DNA of 64,000 bases from Psychrobacter sp. NG25 (GCF_015234355.1 NZ_JADGMV010000006.1:62001-126000); one strand, 5' to 3'; shown: positions 27,825-37,852, numbered from the stretch's first letter. The notes: a model not told the origin generated them from the sequence alone. Made by a program: numbers and translations.

Positions 27825-27862
27825 GCAATAGCTGTCTGTATTGTCTATGACTGTCTGATGGA

Positions 27863-27900
27863 AACCTCAAAACTGATATGGTTTTGAGGTTTTTTCTTTT
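27863..27900 (+). terminator. intrinsic terminator of ffh
   Basis: Perfect 11-bp stem AACCTCAAAAC / GTTTTGAGGTT with a 7-nt loop, followed by TTTTTCTTTT, 38 bp after the ffh stop. Confidence 0.93.
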
Positions 27901-28069
27901 CCTTTAATTCAATTCAGCACTCATGGATAAAGTATGGAAAACGCAGAAAGTAATAAAATTCGTCTGCCCTAAATGCTATGATAGGCGCTATTTTACGAAG
28001 CTAGCACGCTTTTATAATATTCAGTTATCAAGTTACTTTAAAATGCCCAGACTATAAGCCGAGGTTATA

Positions 28070-28762
28070 ATGTTTTTAGCAATGGATACCGTGTTTGATC
28101 AGTGCTCAATCGCAATTTTGGATTCGAATGGTCAGGTGCTATCGAGTCATACCGAGACTGGTAAACGTCAGCAGACTCAGCAGATTCTGCCAATGATTGA
28201 TGCGGCTTTATCCGAAGCGCAGTTAAAGCTTGCTGATATACAGGCATTAATATTCAATCGAGGTCCTGGTGCATTTAGTGGTATTAGAATCAATACAGCA
28301 GTGGTGCAAGCGCTATCTGTGGCACATGACAGCCCTTGCGTAGGCGTATCTAGCTTGCAAGCAATTGCACAGTGTGCGTATCAGCAGTATGGTCTGACGC
28401 AAGTATATAGTGCGCTTGATGCCCGTATGCAGCAAGTGTATTTTGGGCAGTATGCAGTAATCGATAGTGAAGCAGCCATTATGCAGCCAGTCTTGGCTAA
28501 CGATAGTGATAGCACTGAGCAGCTGTTAGATTATGACAGTCAGACTATGCTCGATATAGCCATTGTTGGTAATGGCTCAGGTCTATTAACATTGCACGAT
28601 AATCAGATTTTTCATGAAGACGTGTCGCCGGATGCAGTAGTTATCGGTCAGCTCGGTATCGCCCAGTTTATAGCGGTAGGTGGGACCGAAGCATCACAAG
28701 CTTTACCAAAATACTTACGTAACCAAGCTTGGAAAACCCTTAAAGAGCAAGGTAAAGCGTAG
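28070..28762 (+). CDS. tsaB: tRNA threonylcarbamoyladenosine biosynthesis protein TsaB
   Basis: 230 aa ASKHA-fold protein. It begins MFLAMDTVFDQCSIAI and contains the signature FNRGPGAFSGIRINTAVVQ near residue 63. TsaB pairs with TsaD and TsaE to attach threonylcarbamoyl to A37 of ANN-decoding tRNAs. GAGG precedes the ATG. It is followed on the same strand by uppP at 89 bp. Confidence 0.94.
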   Translation: MFLAMDTVFDQCSIAILDSNGQVLSSHTETGKRQQTQQILPMIDAALSEAQLKLADIQALIFNRGPGAFSGIRINTAVVQALSVAHDSPCVGVSSLQAIAQCAYQQYGLTQVYSALDARMQQVYFGQYAVIDSEAAIMQPVLANDSDSTEQLLDYDSQTMLDIAIVGNGSGLLTLHDNQIFHEDVSPDAVVIGQLGIAQFIAVGGTEASQALPKYLRNQAWKTLKEQGKA

Positions 28763-28851
28763 TCAATCCCTATTATTTTCAACGCTATGTAAAATATAAC
28801 AACACACTAAAAACTGTACGAACCAATAGGTCTGTATCTAGGAAAGCCATC

Positions 28852-29694
28852 GTGGATATCATTTTATTAATTCAAGCTGTCATCATGGGTATCGTTGAAG
28901 GTATCACTGAGTTTTTACCCATCTCTAGCACTGGCTACCTAATTTTATCAGCAGATGTGATGGGCTTCTGGACCAAAGAAAAGGTCGATCTATTTGTCGT
29001 CGTTGTGCAGCTAGGTGCTATCTTAGCCGTTATCTATGACTATTGGGGCAGACTATGGCAAGCGCTTATGGGCTTGCTAACTGGTAAAGCAGAAGGCATG
29101 ACCAATCCAAGACAGCTAGGACTTAGCTTAATTGTCGCCACCATTCCTGTGATGATCGTTGGCTTTACCTTTGCCGATGAAATAAAAGCCTATTTATTCA
29201 ATCCTATCGTCGTTGCGATTATGCTCATCATCGGTGGTCTGCTAATATTTTATGTAGAAAAATGCCCTAAGACGGTCATTGCAGAAGAGGCAGAAGACGT
29301 CAGCATGAAAACAGCATTGATGATTGGTTTGCTTCAATGTTTGGCATTGATACCAGGTACGTCACGCTCGGGGGCGACTATTATTGGTGCGCTATGGCTA
29401 GGTGTCTCGCGCAAAGCGTCAGCAGAGTTTTCATTCTTTTTAGGTATCCCAGTTATCGTAGGCGCGGCACTATTAGACTTAATCAAACATGGCGATGTAT
29501 TGACCAATAGTGAAGACTGGCTAGTATTAGGCGTTGGCACAGTCGTATCATTTATCGTTGCTTTACTCTGTATTCGCTTGCTAGTAGCATGGGTGAGCCG
29601 TCGTGACTTTACGATCTTTGCTTGGTTGCGCATTATCACTGGTATCATTGTATTGGTCGCCGCTTGGGGCTTTGGTTATCAAATGGCAGGTTAA
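28852..29694 (+). CDS. uppP: undecaprenyl-diphosphate phosphatase
   Basis: 280 aa with about eight helices. The first BacA motif is EGITEFLPISSTGY (Glu16, Glu20, Ser26) and the second is PGTSRSGATI near residue 168, with its conserved Arg. It dephosphorylates undecaprenyl-PP for reuse in peptidoglycan synthesis and confers basal bacitracin tolerance. In E. coli BacA the first motif ends STGH; here the His position is Tyr29. The start is GTG with AGGA upstream. A hairpin follows the stop. Confidence 0.94.
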   Translation: MDIILLIQAVIMGIVEGITEFLPISSTGYLILSADVMGFWTKEKVDLFVVVVQLGAILAVIYDYWGRLWQALMGLLTGKAEGMTNPRQLGLSLIVATIPVMIVGFTFADEIKAYLFNPIVVAIMLIIGGLLIFYVEKCPKTVIAEEAEDVSMKTALMIGLLQCLALIPGTSRSGATIIGALWLGVSRKASAEFSFFLGIPVIVGAALLDLIKHGDVLTNSEDWLVLGVGTVVSFIVALLCIRLLVAWVSRRDFTIFAWLRIITGIIVLVAAWGFGYQMAG

Positions 29695-29720
29695 GCCATC
29701 ACGATGATTGATGGCTTTAT
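29693..29720 (+). terminator. hairpin after uppP, probable weak terminator
   Basis: 9-bp stem AAGCCATCA / TGATGGCTT with a 7-nt loop, starting at the uppP stop codon and followed by only TATA. rsmJ starts 24 bp further on, so it may be a partial terminator or a processing hairpin between the two genes. Confidence 0.55.
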
Positions 29721-29743
29721 AAGTAGTAAAAAAGAGGGTAGTC

Positions 29744-30643
29744 ATGAGTAGTTTGCCACACGCTTCTAAACAGGCTAATGCCTTTATACAATGCCAGTTA
29801 CTCTATGTTAATGAGTCGCAGCAAGACCAACTGAATAGCTTGCAAGTATTGATAGAACAGCACCGATTACCCATCGCATTGAATGCTGAGTTGTCTGTCG
29901 ATAAGTTAACGCAAAAACGTCGTCAGCAATTAAGCCAAACAGCCATTCAACCTATCTTGTTATTGGATGATAAAAATAAACTATCATGGCTAAGTGATGG
30001 GTTAAGTGTCGCACCAGAGTGGGACAAACTGCAACGTCGTGTGGTGAGTGCAGGACGAAAGTCTGAATTGCTATTACAAGCTACCAAGCTCACATCGGAT
30101 AGCTGCATCATTGATGCGACGGCGGGTTTTGGGCATGATAGCTTGATATTGGGCAGTACAGGTGCCCAAGTCATCATGCTTGAGCAGCAGCCTTTGATGG
30201 CATTGCTTCTACTTGTAGAGCAGCAGCGAATGAGCATGTTGCCAAATTGGCAAAAGCTGATGTCGCGTCTACAGATTATAAATACGGATGCGCTTAGTTA
30301 TTTTGAAAGACTAGAAGCTGATTCAGATACTAGTGAGAGTAACGTTATCGATGTTGTCTATCTGGATCCTATGTTTCCAGAGGATAGCTATCAAGATAGC
30401 AAGACAGGCAAGGGTGCTAAAGTTGGTAAGCACATGCAGGCATTGCATCAATTGGCAAGCCCTCCAACATTGGACGAAGAATGCCAGCTGTTAGTATCCG
30501 CAAAAGCGGTTGTCAGTAAGTATGAGCAGCAATCTGGGCGCGTTATCGTAAAACGACCTCAGCATGCGCCATTGTTAGCAAGCCAACAACCTAATGAAAG
30601 CTGGCATAATGAAGCAGTACGTTTTGATGGTTATTTTGTTTAG
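29744..30643 (+). CDS. rsmJ: 16S rRNA (guanine(1516)-N(2))-methyltransferase
   Basis: 299 aa. SAM motif I is IIDATAGFGHDSLILGSTGA (about 122-142), followed by VIMLEQQPLMALLL; the motif VVYLDPMFPE near residue 205 and KVGKHMQ are diagnostic of RsmJ (YhiQ). It methylates G1516 of 16S rRNA. The first 100 residues are less conserved. GAGGG precedes the ATG. Confidence 0.93.
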   Translation: MSSLPHASKQANAFIQCQLLYVNESQQDQLNSLQVLIEQHRLPIALNAELSVDKLTQKRRQQLSQTAIQPILLLDDKNKLSWLSDGLSVAPEWDKLQRRVVSAGRKSELLLQATKLTSDSCIIDATAGFGHDSLILGSTGAQVIMLEQQPLMALLLLVEQQRMSMLPNWQKLMSRLQIINTDALSYFERLEADSDTSESNVIDVVYLDPMFPEDSYQDSKTGKGAKVGKHMQALHQLASPPTLDEECQLLVSAKAVVSKYEQQSGRVIVKRPQHAPLLASQQPNESWHNEAVRFDGYFV

Positions 30644-30736
30644 AACGCTTTAACTATGGTATTTAGTGATGAGGATGCACCCTAGTTAGCAGGTTTATAA
30701 TCATTAAGTTTAAAAAAATGGATTTAGGAGCAAGGA

Positions 30737-30979
30737 ATGTCAACGCTAATTATTTGGGCCATGGGTGCGGTGCTATTATTAATCAATATCATTTTGCGTA
30801 CCCGAATCCTTCGGCTTGAAGCGCGTCTAAAAGAGCTGAGCAATCCACAAGAGCAGTTGGCATTTTTGCGTCAGCAAGCAGCAAAGAAAGATAAGATTCC
30901 GGCGATTAAAGCGTTACGCAAACAGTATCCTGAGCTATCACTGGCTGATGCCAGTCGATTATGGAAACAAATTCAGTAG
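30737..30979 (+). CDS. small membrane-anchored protein with an L7/L12-CTD-like tail
   Basis: 80 aa with a single N-terminal hydrophobic segment (about 4-22), a basic helix RILRLEARLKEL and a C-terminal segment IPAIKALRKQYPELSLADAS. The latter resembles the KI.AIK.LRE.TGLSLKEAK helix-turn-helix of ribosomal protein L7/L12 C-terminal domains. Function unknown; the similarity may reflect a partner-binding fold only. AGGAG precedes the ATG. It lies between rsmJ and ubiA on the same strand. Confidence 0.7.
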   Translation: MSTLIIWAMGAVLLLINIILRTRILRLEARLKELSNPQEQLAFLRQQAAKKDKIPAIKALRKQYPELSLADASRLWKQIQ

Positions 30980-31073
30980 CCAGCAGTCAGTTCATTAAGC
31001 AGACATTCTAGTCGCTCTTAGCAAAGTCTATAAGGGCGCATACAACATATTCTATTGATGATAATAAAAAGCC

Positions 31074-31991
31074 ATGACATTTAAAGACAAGTTACAGGCC
31101 TATATCCAGCTAACGCGTTTTGATAAGCCAGTGGGTATTGAGTTGCTGCTATGGCCAACATTATGGGGCGTGCTGCTGGCTGCGATGGGTCAAGCACAGC
31201 AGCAAGGAGCAACGGCAGCGCTGCCAAGTCTCAAAATATTTATAATATTTGCGCTGGGTGCGATTTTTATGCGGGCAGCTGGTTGTGCGATTAATGACTT
31301 CGCTGATCGAAAAGTAGATGGCCATGTGACCCGTACCAAAGGACGCCCATTAGCGGACGGACGTTTATCAGGTAAAGAAGCCGTCGCTGCATTTTTGATG
31401 TTGGTGTTATTAAGTGCCAGTCTGTTATTTTTCTTACCTATTGCTGTGTTTTATTGGTCGCTTGGTGCCGTTATATTGGCGTTCATTTATCCGTTTATGA
31501 AACGTTATACACATTTGCCGCAAGTATTTTTAGCAGCAGCTTTTGGCTGGGCGATACCGATGGCTTATGTGGCGGTACAAGGTGCTCCTGATATCTGGTG
31601 TTGGTTATTGTTTTTAGCTTATATGTGCTGGACGGTAGCTTACGATACGCAGTATGCCATGGCTGACCGCGAGGACGACTTGAAAATTGGAGTAAAATCA
31701 ACAGCGATACTATTTGGCCGCTATGATGTGATCATTATTTCGCTGCTACAAACCCTCTTTTTGCTCATTATGGGCGTGGTTATATGGCATTATTTTGCGC
31801 CGACTACGTTGGGTGTTACGCCAGTATTTGGTTTGGCATTAGTGGCTATGATGTTTGCCAAGCAAAATAGTGCTTGTGCTAGCTACAATGCATTAGCTTG
31901 CTTTCAGGCATTTTTGGCTAACATATGGGTAGGACGCTACGTCTTTGCCCTCATTGCCATCGCTTGTATATGGACGACATTTAATGGATAA
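31074..31991 (+). CDS. ubiA: 4-hydroxybenzoate octaprenyltransferase
   Basis: 305 aa, about eight to nine helices. Both Asp-rich prenyl-diphosphate motifs are present: [20 protein letters not shown] (about 80-100) and [16 protein letters not shown] near 190. It joins the polyprenyl tail to 4-hydroxybenzoate in ubiquinone synthesis. No chorismate lyase (ubiC) gene is adjacent. The next gene overlaps its 3' end by eight bases. Confidence 0.96.
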   Translation: MTFKDKLQAYIQLTRFDKPVGIELLLWPTLWGVLLAAMGQAQQQGATAALPSLKIFIIFALGAIFMRAAGCAINDFADRKVDGHVTRTKGRPLADGRLSGKEAVAAFLMLVLLSASLLFFLPIAVFYWSLGAVILAFIYPFMKRYTHLPQVFLAAAFGWAIPMAYVAVQGAPDIWCWLLFLAYMCWTVAYDTQYAMADREDDLKIGVKSTAILFGRYDVIIISLLQTLFLLIMGVVIWHYFAPTTLGVTPVFGLALVAMMFAKQNSACASYNALACFQAFLANIWVGRYVFALIAIACIWTTFNG

Positions 31992-32661
31992 GTTCAATAA
32001 ATTGCCAAAGTTCAAAGCAAAAAGACCATCTGAGGCGAATGAGTCAGTCATAGATTATCAGGCAAGGTTGGCTGAGCATGGTCTAACACGCGAGCAAGTC
32101 ATCGCGACCGAACGTAAACTGGCAAAGTTTGCCAATACAATGGATTCGCTAGTACGGATACCGTTTACCAAACAAGGCATGGGTGCGGATGCGGCGCTTT
32201 CAACCATTCCATTGGCGGGCGATTTAGCAGGACTGGCACTGACAAGTTATGCATTTATATTGGGTCGTCAATTGGGTGTGCCAGCGCATAAGATGACACC
32301 AGCAGTCAGGCTAGCACTTATTGATATGGTAGTGGGTATCGTGCCTGGTATTGGGACATTGCTCGATATATTTATTCGTCCGAGTCGTAAGACATTGGGT
32401 ATCGTGCATGAGCATCTACACGATGAGTATGGCATTACCGAAACGATGCATATGGATCGACCATTTTTACATCAATCCCTAGAAGGTAAGCAACAGCAAA
32501 GTCGTTTTGGTTTTTTTTGGCGTAAGCCAATCGTCGCTTGGCTATATTTGCATATCCCTGATATTTTAGGGTTAATCGTCATTGTGGTGATTGGTTGGGG
32601 ATTATGGGCAATGGTAAGTTGGTTGGTCAGCCTGTTTGGGCAAACCACTGGGTTTGGCTAA
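31984..32661 (+). CDS. DUF4112 domain membrane protein
   Basis: 225 aa from an ATG that overlaps the ubiA stop by eight bases, suggesting translational coupling; a TTG further upstream is a poor alternative. The central part shows the DUF4112 pattern: [20 protein letters not shown], then [20 protein letters not shown] and [16 protein letters not shown]-terminal hydrophobic helix (about 185-210) follows. Function unknown. A very stable bidirectional terminator lies 16 bp after the stop. Confidence 0.82.
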   Translation: MDKFNKLPKFKAKRPSEANESVIDYQARLAEHGLTREQVIATERKLAKFANTMDSLVRIPFTKQGMGADAALSTIPLAGDLAGLALTSYAFILGRQLGVPAHKMTPAVRLALIDMVVGIVPGIGTLLDIFIRPSRKTLGIVHEHLHDEYGITETMHMDRPFLHQSLEGKQQQSRFGFFWRKPIVAWLYLHIPDILGLIVIVVIGWGLWAMVSWLVSLFGQTTGFG

Positions 32662-32676
32662 AATAAAAGAATAAGC

Positions 32677-32726
32677 AAAAAGGCGGCATACGTTACTATT
32701 TAATCGTAACGTATGCCGCCTTTTTT
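32677..32726. terminator. bidirectional terminator with a 20-bp perfect stem
   Basis: Arms 32677-32696 and 32706-32725 are exact reverse complements (outer AAAAAGGCGGCATACG, inner GTAAC...) around a 9-nt loop, with A-runs and T-runs at the outer ends. It separates the converging DUF4112 gene and the minus-strand lipoprotein gene. Confidence 0.95.
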
Positions 32727-32760
32727 ATGACAAATTTTTATAAATGTCGAGGCTTAGATG

Positions 32761-33396
32761 TTACTCAGTAATGACCTCTGCGTCAGCGCTGATGGCATCA
32801 AAGCTCGTGACTTTGTTATTTTGGACGAGATCAACAGTGCCTCCGCCAGCATGGCTGACCAACTGAATACTACCATCGTTTGAACGATACGTAGGGTTAT
32901 TACCTTGACCTTCTGGTGCACTTAGCGTCAGCTTTGGTTTATTGGGCAAAGTGATGATAGCATTAAGCATGCCTGCTGCCGATGTTTGAAAGACAACGGA
33001 TAGGGTTTCACCTGCTGCATTTTTATAACGGACATCCGTGATTTGTGCACCTTTAATGGCTTGCTCAGGATTGGGTGCTACAGCAGCACTGTTTGCTGAT
33101 GTATTAGTAGTATTAAGGTCACCCTCTAACTCACTCAAGTTAATATCACTCTCTGAATCTGTTGGTTGCGCTGTGGTACTGTCGGTATTGCTGTCTAAGC
33201 TTTCATCAGCATCAATGCCGTTGATATTGGTCGTGACGGGCGTTGTTTGTACCGCTGTTTCCGTCTGTACTTCATTAGCCGCTTCAGGTTCCGGATCTTT
33301 TTGGCAAGCAGTCAGTAGCAATGCACTAAAGAAAACAGCAGGGATTACTTTATAGTAAGACTTGGATTTTAGTGGGTTTAAAGTAAGGTTGTTCAT
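32761..33396 (-). CDS. lipoprotein with a C-terminal MliC-like domain
   Basis: 211 aa. The signal peptide ends in a lipobox, SALLLTACQKD, so Cys of TAC should be lipidated. A Ser/Thr/Asp/Asn-rich linker of about 75 residues follows. The last 95 residues follow the pattern of membrane-bound lysozyme inhibitors (MliC): VRYKNAAGETLSVVFQTSA, PKLTLSAPEGQ, NPTYRSNDGSIQL and GGGTVDLVQNN. The usual Cys pair is absent, so the match is structural guesswork. Start chosen at the ATG in front of the signal peptide; a longer TTG frame is unlikely. Confidence 0.7.
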   Translation of the reverse strand: MNNLTLNPLKSKSYYKVIPAVFFSALLLTACQKDPEPEAANEVQTETAVQTTPVTTNINGIDADESLDSNTDSTTAQPTDSESDINLSELEGDLNTTNTSANSAAVAPNPEQAIKGAQITDVRYKNAAGETLSVVFQTSAAGMLNAIITLPNKPKLTLSAPEGQGNNPTYRSNDGSIQLVSHAGGGTVDLVQNNKVTSFDAISADAEVITE

Positions 33397-33459
33397 AATA
33401 GGGTAATTATCCAATAAGCGTGCTTTAAGCACAGTAAGATGCAAGAGTCAGTGGTGCTG

Positions 33460-33897
33460 TCAAATATTAACCGTAATAACCAGCTTTCGCTGCTCGCCAT
33501 ATTTTTCGAGATGGTCTCTATGCTCACACAAGTAAATACCTTGCCACGACCCCAATCCTAGCGTTCCATTAATAAGTGGAATGGTCAAACTCACGCCAAA
33601 CAGCATACTTTTAAAATGGGCTGGCAAGTCATCTGAACCTTCTAGGGTGTGGCGATACTCTGGTTGATCAGCGGGTGCGATTTTGTTGAGCCAGTCTTCG
33701 GCATCTAGCCTGACATCTGGATCAGCATTTTCGTTAATGGCTAGGCTAGCAGAGGTATGCTGCAAAAATAGATGTACCAATCCTGCATTGTCAGAGTGAG
33801 GTATCAGCTGGTCAATCGCGTCTTCAACTACCGGAGTGATAATATGAATACCACGTGCATAAGCAGGTAACGTAAGAGTGGTTTGGTGATATGACAT
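33460..33897 (-). CDS. yjbQ: YjbQ/UPF0047 family protein (secondary thiamine-phosphate synthase-like)
   Basis: 145 aa, the normal length. The signature is complete: GLVHLFLQHTSASLAINENA, HTLEGSDDLPAHFKSMLFG and TLGLGSWQGIYLCEHR, with the conserved His and Asp/Glu residues. E. coli YjbQ has weak thiamine-phosphate synthase activity; the real substrate is not established. It starts seven bases after the upstream gene's stop, so the two are probably co-transcribed. Confidence 0.92.
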   Translation of the reverse strand: MSYHQTTLTLPAYARGIHIITPVVEDAIDQLIPHSDNAGLVHLFLQHTSASLAINENADPDVRLDAEDWLNKIAPADQPEYRHTLEGSDDLPAHFKSMLFGVSLTIPLINGTLGLGSWQGIYLCEHRDHLEKYGEQRKLVITVNI

Positions 33898-33904
33898 ACG
33901 AGAC

Positions 33905-34537
33905 TCACTTTATCTTTAGACTATCGGCTGCCATGCCACTTTCTTTATAGACATCATCCAGATATCGGCGGCTGGCCAGTAACTTATCAACGACCCCATT
34001 TTGGCTTTGGGTATTCAGCTTTTGTGAAAAGTCTAAAATTGAATTTAACTGACTTAATACGACGTCATAGCTGGTGTTTTGTTGATTCCTATCAATGATG
34101 ACTGTTTTTGCATAGTGCTGATCAAGGCTTAGATAGTCAGTAATTAATTCTGGCACACGTGTCGCGATGAGCTTATTAAGGGTGAATAATTGCGATTCAG
34201 TGATTTCATAATGATGAGTAGATTCATATTGCTGCCCAATATCATCCATCGTAGCTCGAAAGACCTTAGGAACTTGCTCATCATAGAGCAATTTAATAAA
34301 AGGGTGGTGAGCTGAAAAATTAATAACGTCAAGTTTGTTAGTTTGGTTATTCTCTACCTTTTCTATTGAGGCTAGCTCTGCTTGAGACTGGATCGCGATA
34401 TGATGCGCAGATGCTAGATACTCTTGATGACGTTGTATAGAGTCATTGTGAGTGCGCTTAGATTTTTCTTTCATCACAAAAAATATGGGCACGATAAGAA
34501 TTAGGCTAAGCAAGATGAGTAAGGCAAAAAAAGACAT
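33905..34537 (-). CDS. single-pass membrane protein of unknown function
   Basis: 210 aa. An N-terminal hydrophobic segment (residues 2-21) is followed by basic residues, consistent with an inner-membrane anchor and a cytoplasmic body. The body is mostly helical and charged, with no domain I recognise. Its stop is seven bases before yjbQ, indicating an operon. Confidence 0.68.
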   Translation of the reverse strand: MSFFALLILLSLILIVPIFFVMKEKSKRTHNDSIQRHQEYLASAHHIAIQSQAELASIEKVENNQTNKLDVINFSAHHPFIKLLYDEQVPKVFRATMDDIGQQYESTHHYEITESQLFTLNKLIATRVPELITDYLSLDQHYAKTVIIDRNQQNTSYDVVLSQLNSILDFSQKLNTQSQNGVVDKLLASRRYLDDVYKESGMAADSLKIK

Positions 34538-34686
34538 GTCGGGACTCTGGCATTAAAAAGGCTGTTTATCTTAAAAATAATTTTAGATTACAATATAACA
34601 CGCTTGTGTTATGTTAAGGCAAAACAGAGGTCGATAAAAGTTGTCCCTCTTTACTGAATATTTGCTTATTTTAATTAAGGACCACG

Positions 34687-35247
34687 ATGAACAATGACAC
34701 TATTACTAAGAGTCAGCTAGCTGCGTATAAGCCGACAACTGCATATGTCGGGACGTCTTGGGCAGTCATGCTGGTCGGTGTGCTTGCGTATCTACTGGGA
34801 CTATGGAATGCACAAAGTATGTTATTGAATGAAAAGGGCTATTATCTAGCAGTGCTGGCGCTTGGTCTTTATTCGGCAATCAGTTTGCAAAAAACCTTGC
34901 GTGATCGTAGTGAGGGTATTCCAACGACGAATATGTATTACTTAATCAGTTGGGCAGCTTTAGGATTGTCTATTGCACTTATCGTGATGGGTCTAATGAA
35001 TGCGGGAGGCTTAAGTCTCAGTGAAAAAGGCTTTTATATGATGGCATTTACCATGAGTTTGTTTGCTGCTGTGACCATTCAAAAGAACACGCGTGATGAG
35101 GCACAAATTCGAACCTTGACTGCTAGCCCCATGGCTACAGTAAAAAATGATGGCAGCGCTAAAATTGCTCATCAAGGGGCACCTGAATCTGATTCTGGCA
35201 AATCCCTCTTCGGTTCGGTTAAATCTAGAATGGAGGGCAATGATTAA
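34687..35247 (+). CDS. yiaA: YiaA/YiaB-family inner membrane protein
   Basis: 186 aa containing two copies of the YiaAB two-helix domain: AVMLVGVLAYLLGLWNAQSM with NEKGYYLAVLALGLYSAISL, then LGLSIALIVMGLMNAGGL with SEKGFYMMAFTMSLFAAVTI. Each repeat ends in Q-K-(N/T)-x-R-D. A polar tail of about 45 residues follows. Function not established. AAGGA lies before the ATG. Confidence 0.88.
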   Translation: MNNDTITKSQLAAYKPTTAYVGTSWAVMLVGVLAYLLGLWNAQSMLLNEKGYYLAVLALGLYSAISLQKTLRDRSEGIPTTNMYYLISWAALGLSIALIVMGLMNAGGLSLSEKGFYMMAFTMSLFAAVTIQKNTRDEAQIRTLTASPMATVKNDGSAKIAHQGAPESDSGKSLFGSVKSRMEGND

Positions 35248-35269
35248 AGCTTTCCATTAAAAGAAAAAA

Positions 35270-37378
35270 TTAAGTCAGCGGTGTTTGCAAACGCGTACGA
35301 TTTGGTGATAGGCGTGCTAGCATCGCGGTTGATAGAGGTGTAAACGAGCCTAGCATCATATCTACTAATGCCTCAGCGCATAGTGGCGCAATAGCATAGC
35401 CTTTAGCACCCATCGCACTCATTACCCAAACGCGTTCGCTATCAATCAATTGTCCAACGATGGGGTGGTAGTCAGGTGTTTGGGTACGAACGCCAGCACG
35501 TCCTTGCCATAAGCTCATATCTGTTGGAATGACCGAATCCATCTCGGGAATAGCAGTAACTAGTTTATTACGGCTAATCTGATGCTCTTCCTCACGGATG
35601 TCCGTGTCCGTATCATTACGTATAAAGCTTGCCCCTAGTAGAAACTGAGGGCTGCACTCTATAACATCGTTTAATTGCCCGTCATCTACTTGGGCAGTGA
35701 ATGGCGTACAGTAACCACTATATTTGAGCGGTATTTTAGGTAAGCTTGCGAATTGTTCGGCTGTAGGCGTAAACCAAGAAAGCTGCCCACGAATTTTACG
35801 ACAGTCAAAAATACGCTGATCTAACTGATGGCTCTCAAATGCCGCACAAACCACCACATTATCAGCAGTTATAGATACTAATTCTTGATTTTGATTATCC
35901 CCTTCAACACAAACATGACCTTCCATCTCGCTAATATTATTGACGGCTAACTGTTGAAAGTGGATGAGCGGATGGTTCAGAATCGTATCTTTTAAGGCTT
36001 GTGGATTGACCAAGCCGGACTGCGGTAGATATAGATTCTCCGATACATCCTGTGTTCTTAACCCGCTGGCATCTTGCGCCTGTAAAAGCGATAACGTGGT
36101 TGCCATGTCATCAGGATAGTCTGCAATTTTCTCTGTACCGATATTGGCTTTTATCAGTAAATCAAGGGCGCCTGTTGGCTCTAGTATAGGCGCTATATTT
36201 TGCTGTGCAGCTGTTTCATTTAGCACACGATACAGCCTGCTGCTGTAGAGATAACCCATGGTATGTAAATGTTCATCGACATGATGAATAGGCGTCATTT
36301 TGGGAGCAAGTAAGGCGCGGGGGTTGCCTGATGCGCCTGCTAAGGGTGCTGATTTGTCTAACAAAGTGACTTGGACGCCACGATTAGCCAACGACCAAGC
36401 CGTTAGCAATCCTGAGACACCAGCGCCAATGACGATACTATGATCAGGCTTAAGGTTGCTATGAGTAGGAGTATTATGTGTGCTGTTAGCAGGCTTGCTC
36501 TGACTATAATTTTCAGATAAACAAGCAGCCTCAGTCATGACGGCTGTTAGCATTTGGTTTTTTCGCCCAAAGCCTTTTACTTTGCTAATCTCAAAGCCAT
36601 TCTCTCTTAGCCCACGTTTCACAATACCTGCACTGCTATAGGTCGCAGCGGTAGTGTTTGGGCATGATAAGCGTTGTATCTGAGCAAAGATATTTTCTGC
36701 CCATAAAGTGCTATTACAGGAAGGGGCAAAGCCATCTAAAAACCATGCATCAACGTAGGGTGTAGGTTTTATAGAAATGTCTAATGCTAACCTAGCCAAA
36801 CTCTCAGCAGCATCACCAAACCACATATCAACGGTTAAATTATCATCAAAGAAATTCAGACGATGAGAGCCAGCGATAAGGGGTGGGTAGGCGGCCAAAA
36901 GAGGCGCAATCAATTCTGCAAGCTGAGGCGCACGCTGCGCCCACAGTGTAAGGATGTGTGTTAAGTCTGCAAGGGGTATAGGAAATTTTTCGGTGGTAAT
37001 AAAATGTAGGCGAGCCGTTGCTAATTGTGGGTGATTCTCGCGTAACTGTCGCCATAGCAGCCAAGTGGCTAATAGATTAAGTCCTGTACCAAAGCCTAAT
37101 TCAGCGATCGTAAAGCATTGTCTTGGGGCAAGGTTTGCCAGTCGCTCTGGCAGTTGGTTGTATGCCAAAAACACATATCGCGACTCTGCTAGACCATCCG
37201 CATGTGAAAAATACACATCGCCAAACTCACCTGATACGGGTACTTGATTACCCGTATCGTCTACCTGCCAATTAATCTTGGCAGGAGTGATGATGTTCAG
37301 TGCGTTAGTGTTTTTAGATTGCGTAGAAGAATCAGGCGTTTCTTTGGATGCAGACGTGAACATAATAGACATAGACAC
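35270..37378 (-). CDS. mnmC: bifunctional tRNA 5-methylaminomethyl-2-thiouridine biosynthesis protein
   Basis: 702 aa fusion. The N-terminal MnmD methyltransferase (to about residue 280) has [20 protein letters not shown], the SAM site [13 protein letters not shown] and [11 protein letters not shown]. The FAD oxidoreductase domain starts with [18 protein letters not shown] near residue 312. Together they convert cmnm5(s2)U34 to nm5U and then to mnm5(s2)U in tRNA wobble positions. A Ser/Thr/Asn-rich linker joins the halves. Several closely spaced ATGs make the exact start uncertain. Confidence 0.96.
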   Translation of the reverse strand: MSMSIMFTSASKETPDSSTQSKNTNALNIITPAKINWQVDDTGNQVPVSGEFGDVYFSHADGLAESRYVFLAYNQLPERLANLAPRQCFTIAELGFGTGLNLLATWLLWRQLRENHPQLATARLHFITTEKFPIPLADLTHILTLWAQRAPQLAELIAPLLAAYPPLIAGSHRLNFFDDNLTVDMWFGDAAESLARLALDISIKPTPYVDAWFLDGFAPSCNSTLWAENIFAQIQRLSCPNTTAATYSSAGIVKRGLRENGFEISKVKGFGRKNQMLTAVMTEAACLSENYSQSKPANSTHNTPTHSNLKPDHSIVIGAGVSGLLTAWSLANRGVQVTLLDKSAPLAGASGNPRALLAPKMTPIHHVDEHLHTMGYLYSSRLYRVLNETAAQQNIAPILEPTGALDLLIKANIGTEKIADYPDDMATTLSLLQAQDASGLRTQDVSENLYLPQSGLVNPQALKDTILNHPLIHFQQLAVNNISEMEGHVCVEGDNQNQELVSITADNVVVCAAFESHQLDQRIFDCRKIRGQLSWFTPTAEQFASLPKIPLKYSGYCTPFTAQVDDGQLNDVIECSPQFLLGASFIRNDTDTDIREEEHQISRNKLVTAIPEMDSVIPTDMSLWQGRAGVRTQTPDYHPIVGQLIDSERVWVMSAMGAKGYAIAPLCAEALVDMMLGSFTPLSTAMLARLSPNRTRLQTPLT

Positions 37379-37411
37379 TCACATAGGACAGAGCAATAAA
37401 GAGAGAGTGTG

Positions 37412-37852
37412 CTACCAGCGCTCGCGGCGTACAAACACTAGCCATGAAATAAAGATACCAACCAATAGACTGATCAAGACTGTAAATGCCCCGTACAAGA
37501 AAATCTGACCTTTACTTTCATAAACCAATACATTTGCTTGAGTCTGCAAGTCGTTTACTTGGCGCTGCAGCTGGGCATTACGGCTTAGTAACTCTTGATT
37601 GGCATCGGACAGCGCCTGTTTAGACGGTTGCAGTTGCGCTGCTAAAGTGCGATTGATATCCAATGCCGAGTTACTGGTTGGTGGTGTGTTTAGTGCTTCA
37701 GGCTCTGTCACCGGTATCGTTGCTAATGGGTCGGTCACATCCATAGTAGTGACTGTTGGTGCAGCTTGTACCGATGCAGCAGCCATAAACATTAGGGTAG
37801 CTATGCTGAGTTTATAATGACGTGTATTCAAATAAGAGACACGCTGACTCAC
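37412..37852 (-). CDS. secreted/membrane protein with coiled coil, unknown
   Basis: 146 aa. The start is GTG, overlapping the stop of yciI as GTGA, so translation is coupled. A signal peptide (about residues 1-30, ending VQAAPT) is followed by a Thr/Pro-rich stretch, a coiled-coil segment (KQALSDANQELLSRNAQLQR, about 77-110) and a C-terminal membrane helix (about 118-140) with a basic end. Topology: periplasmic coiled coil anchored at the C terminus. No family recognised. Confidence 0.7.
   Translation of the reverse strand: MSQRVSYLNTRHYKLSIATLMFMAAASVQAAPTVTTMDVTDPLATIPVTEPEALNTPPTSNSALDINRTLAAQLQPSKQALSDANQELLSRNAQLQRQVNDLQTQANVLVYESKGQIFLYGAFTVLISLLVGIFISWLVFVRRERW

Noticed and set aside
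27923..28057. 44-codon frame with CPKC between ffh and tsaB
   Set aside because: No SD, unsupported by any family; the Cys pair could be chance.
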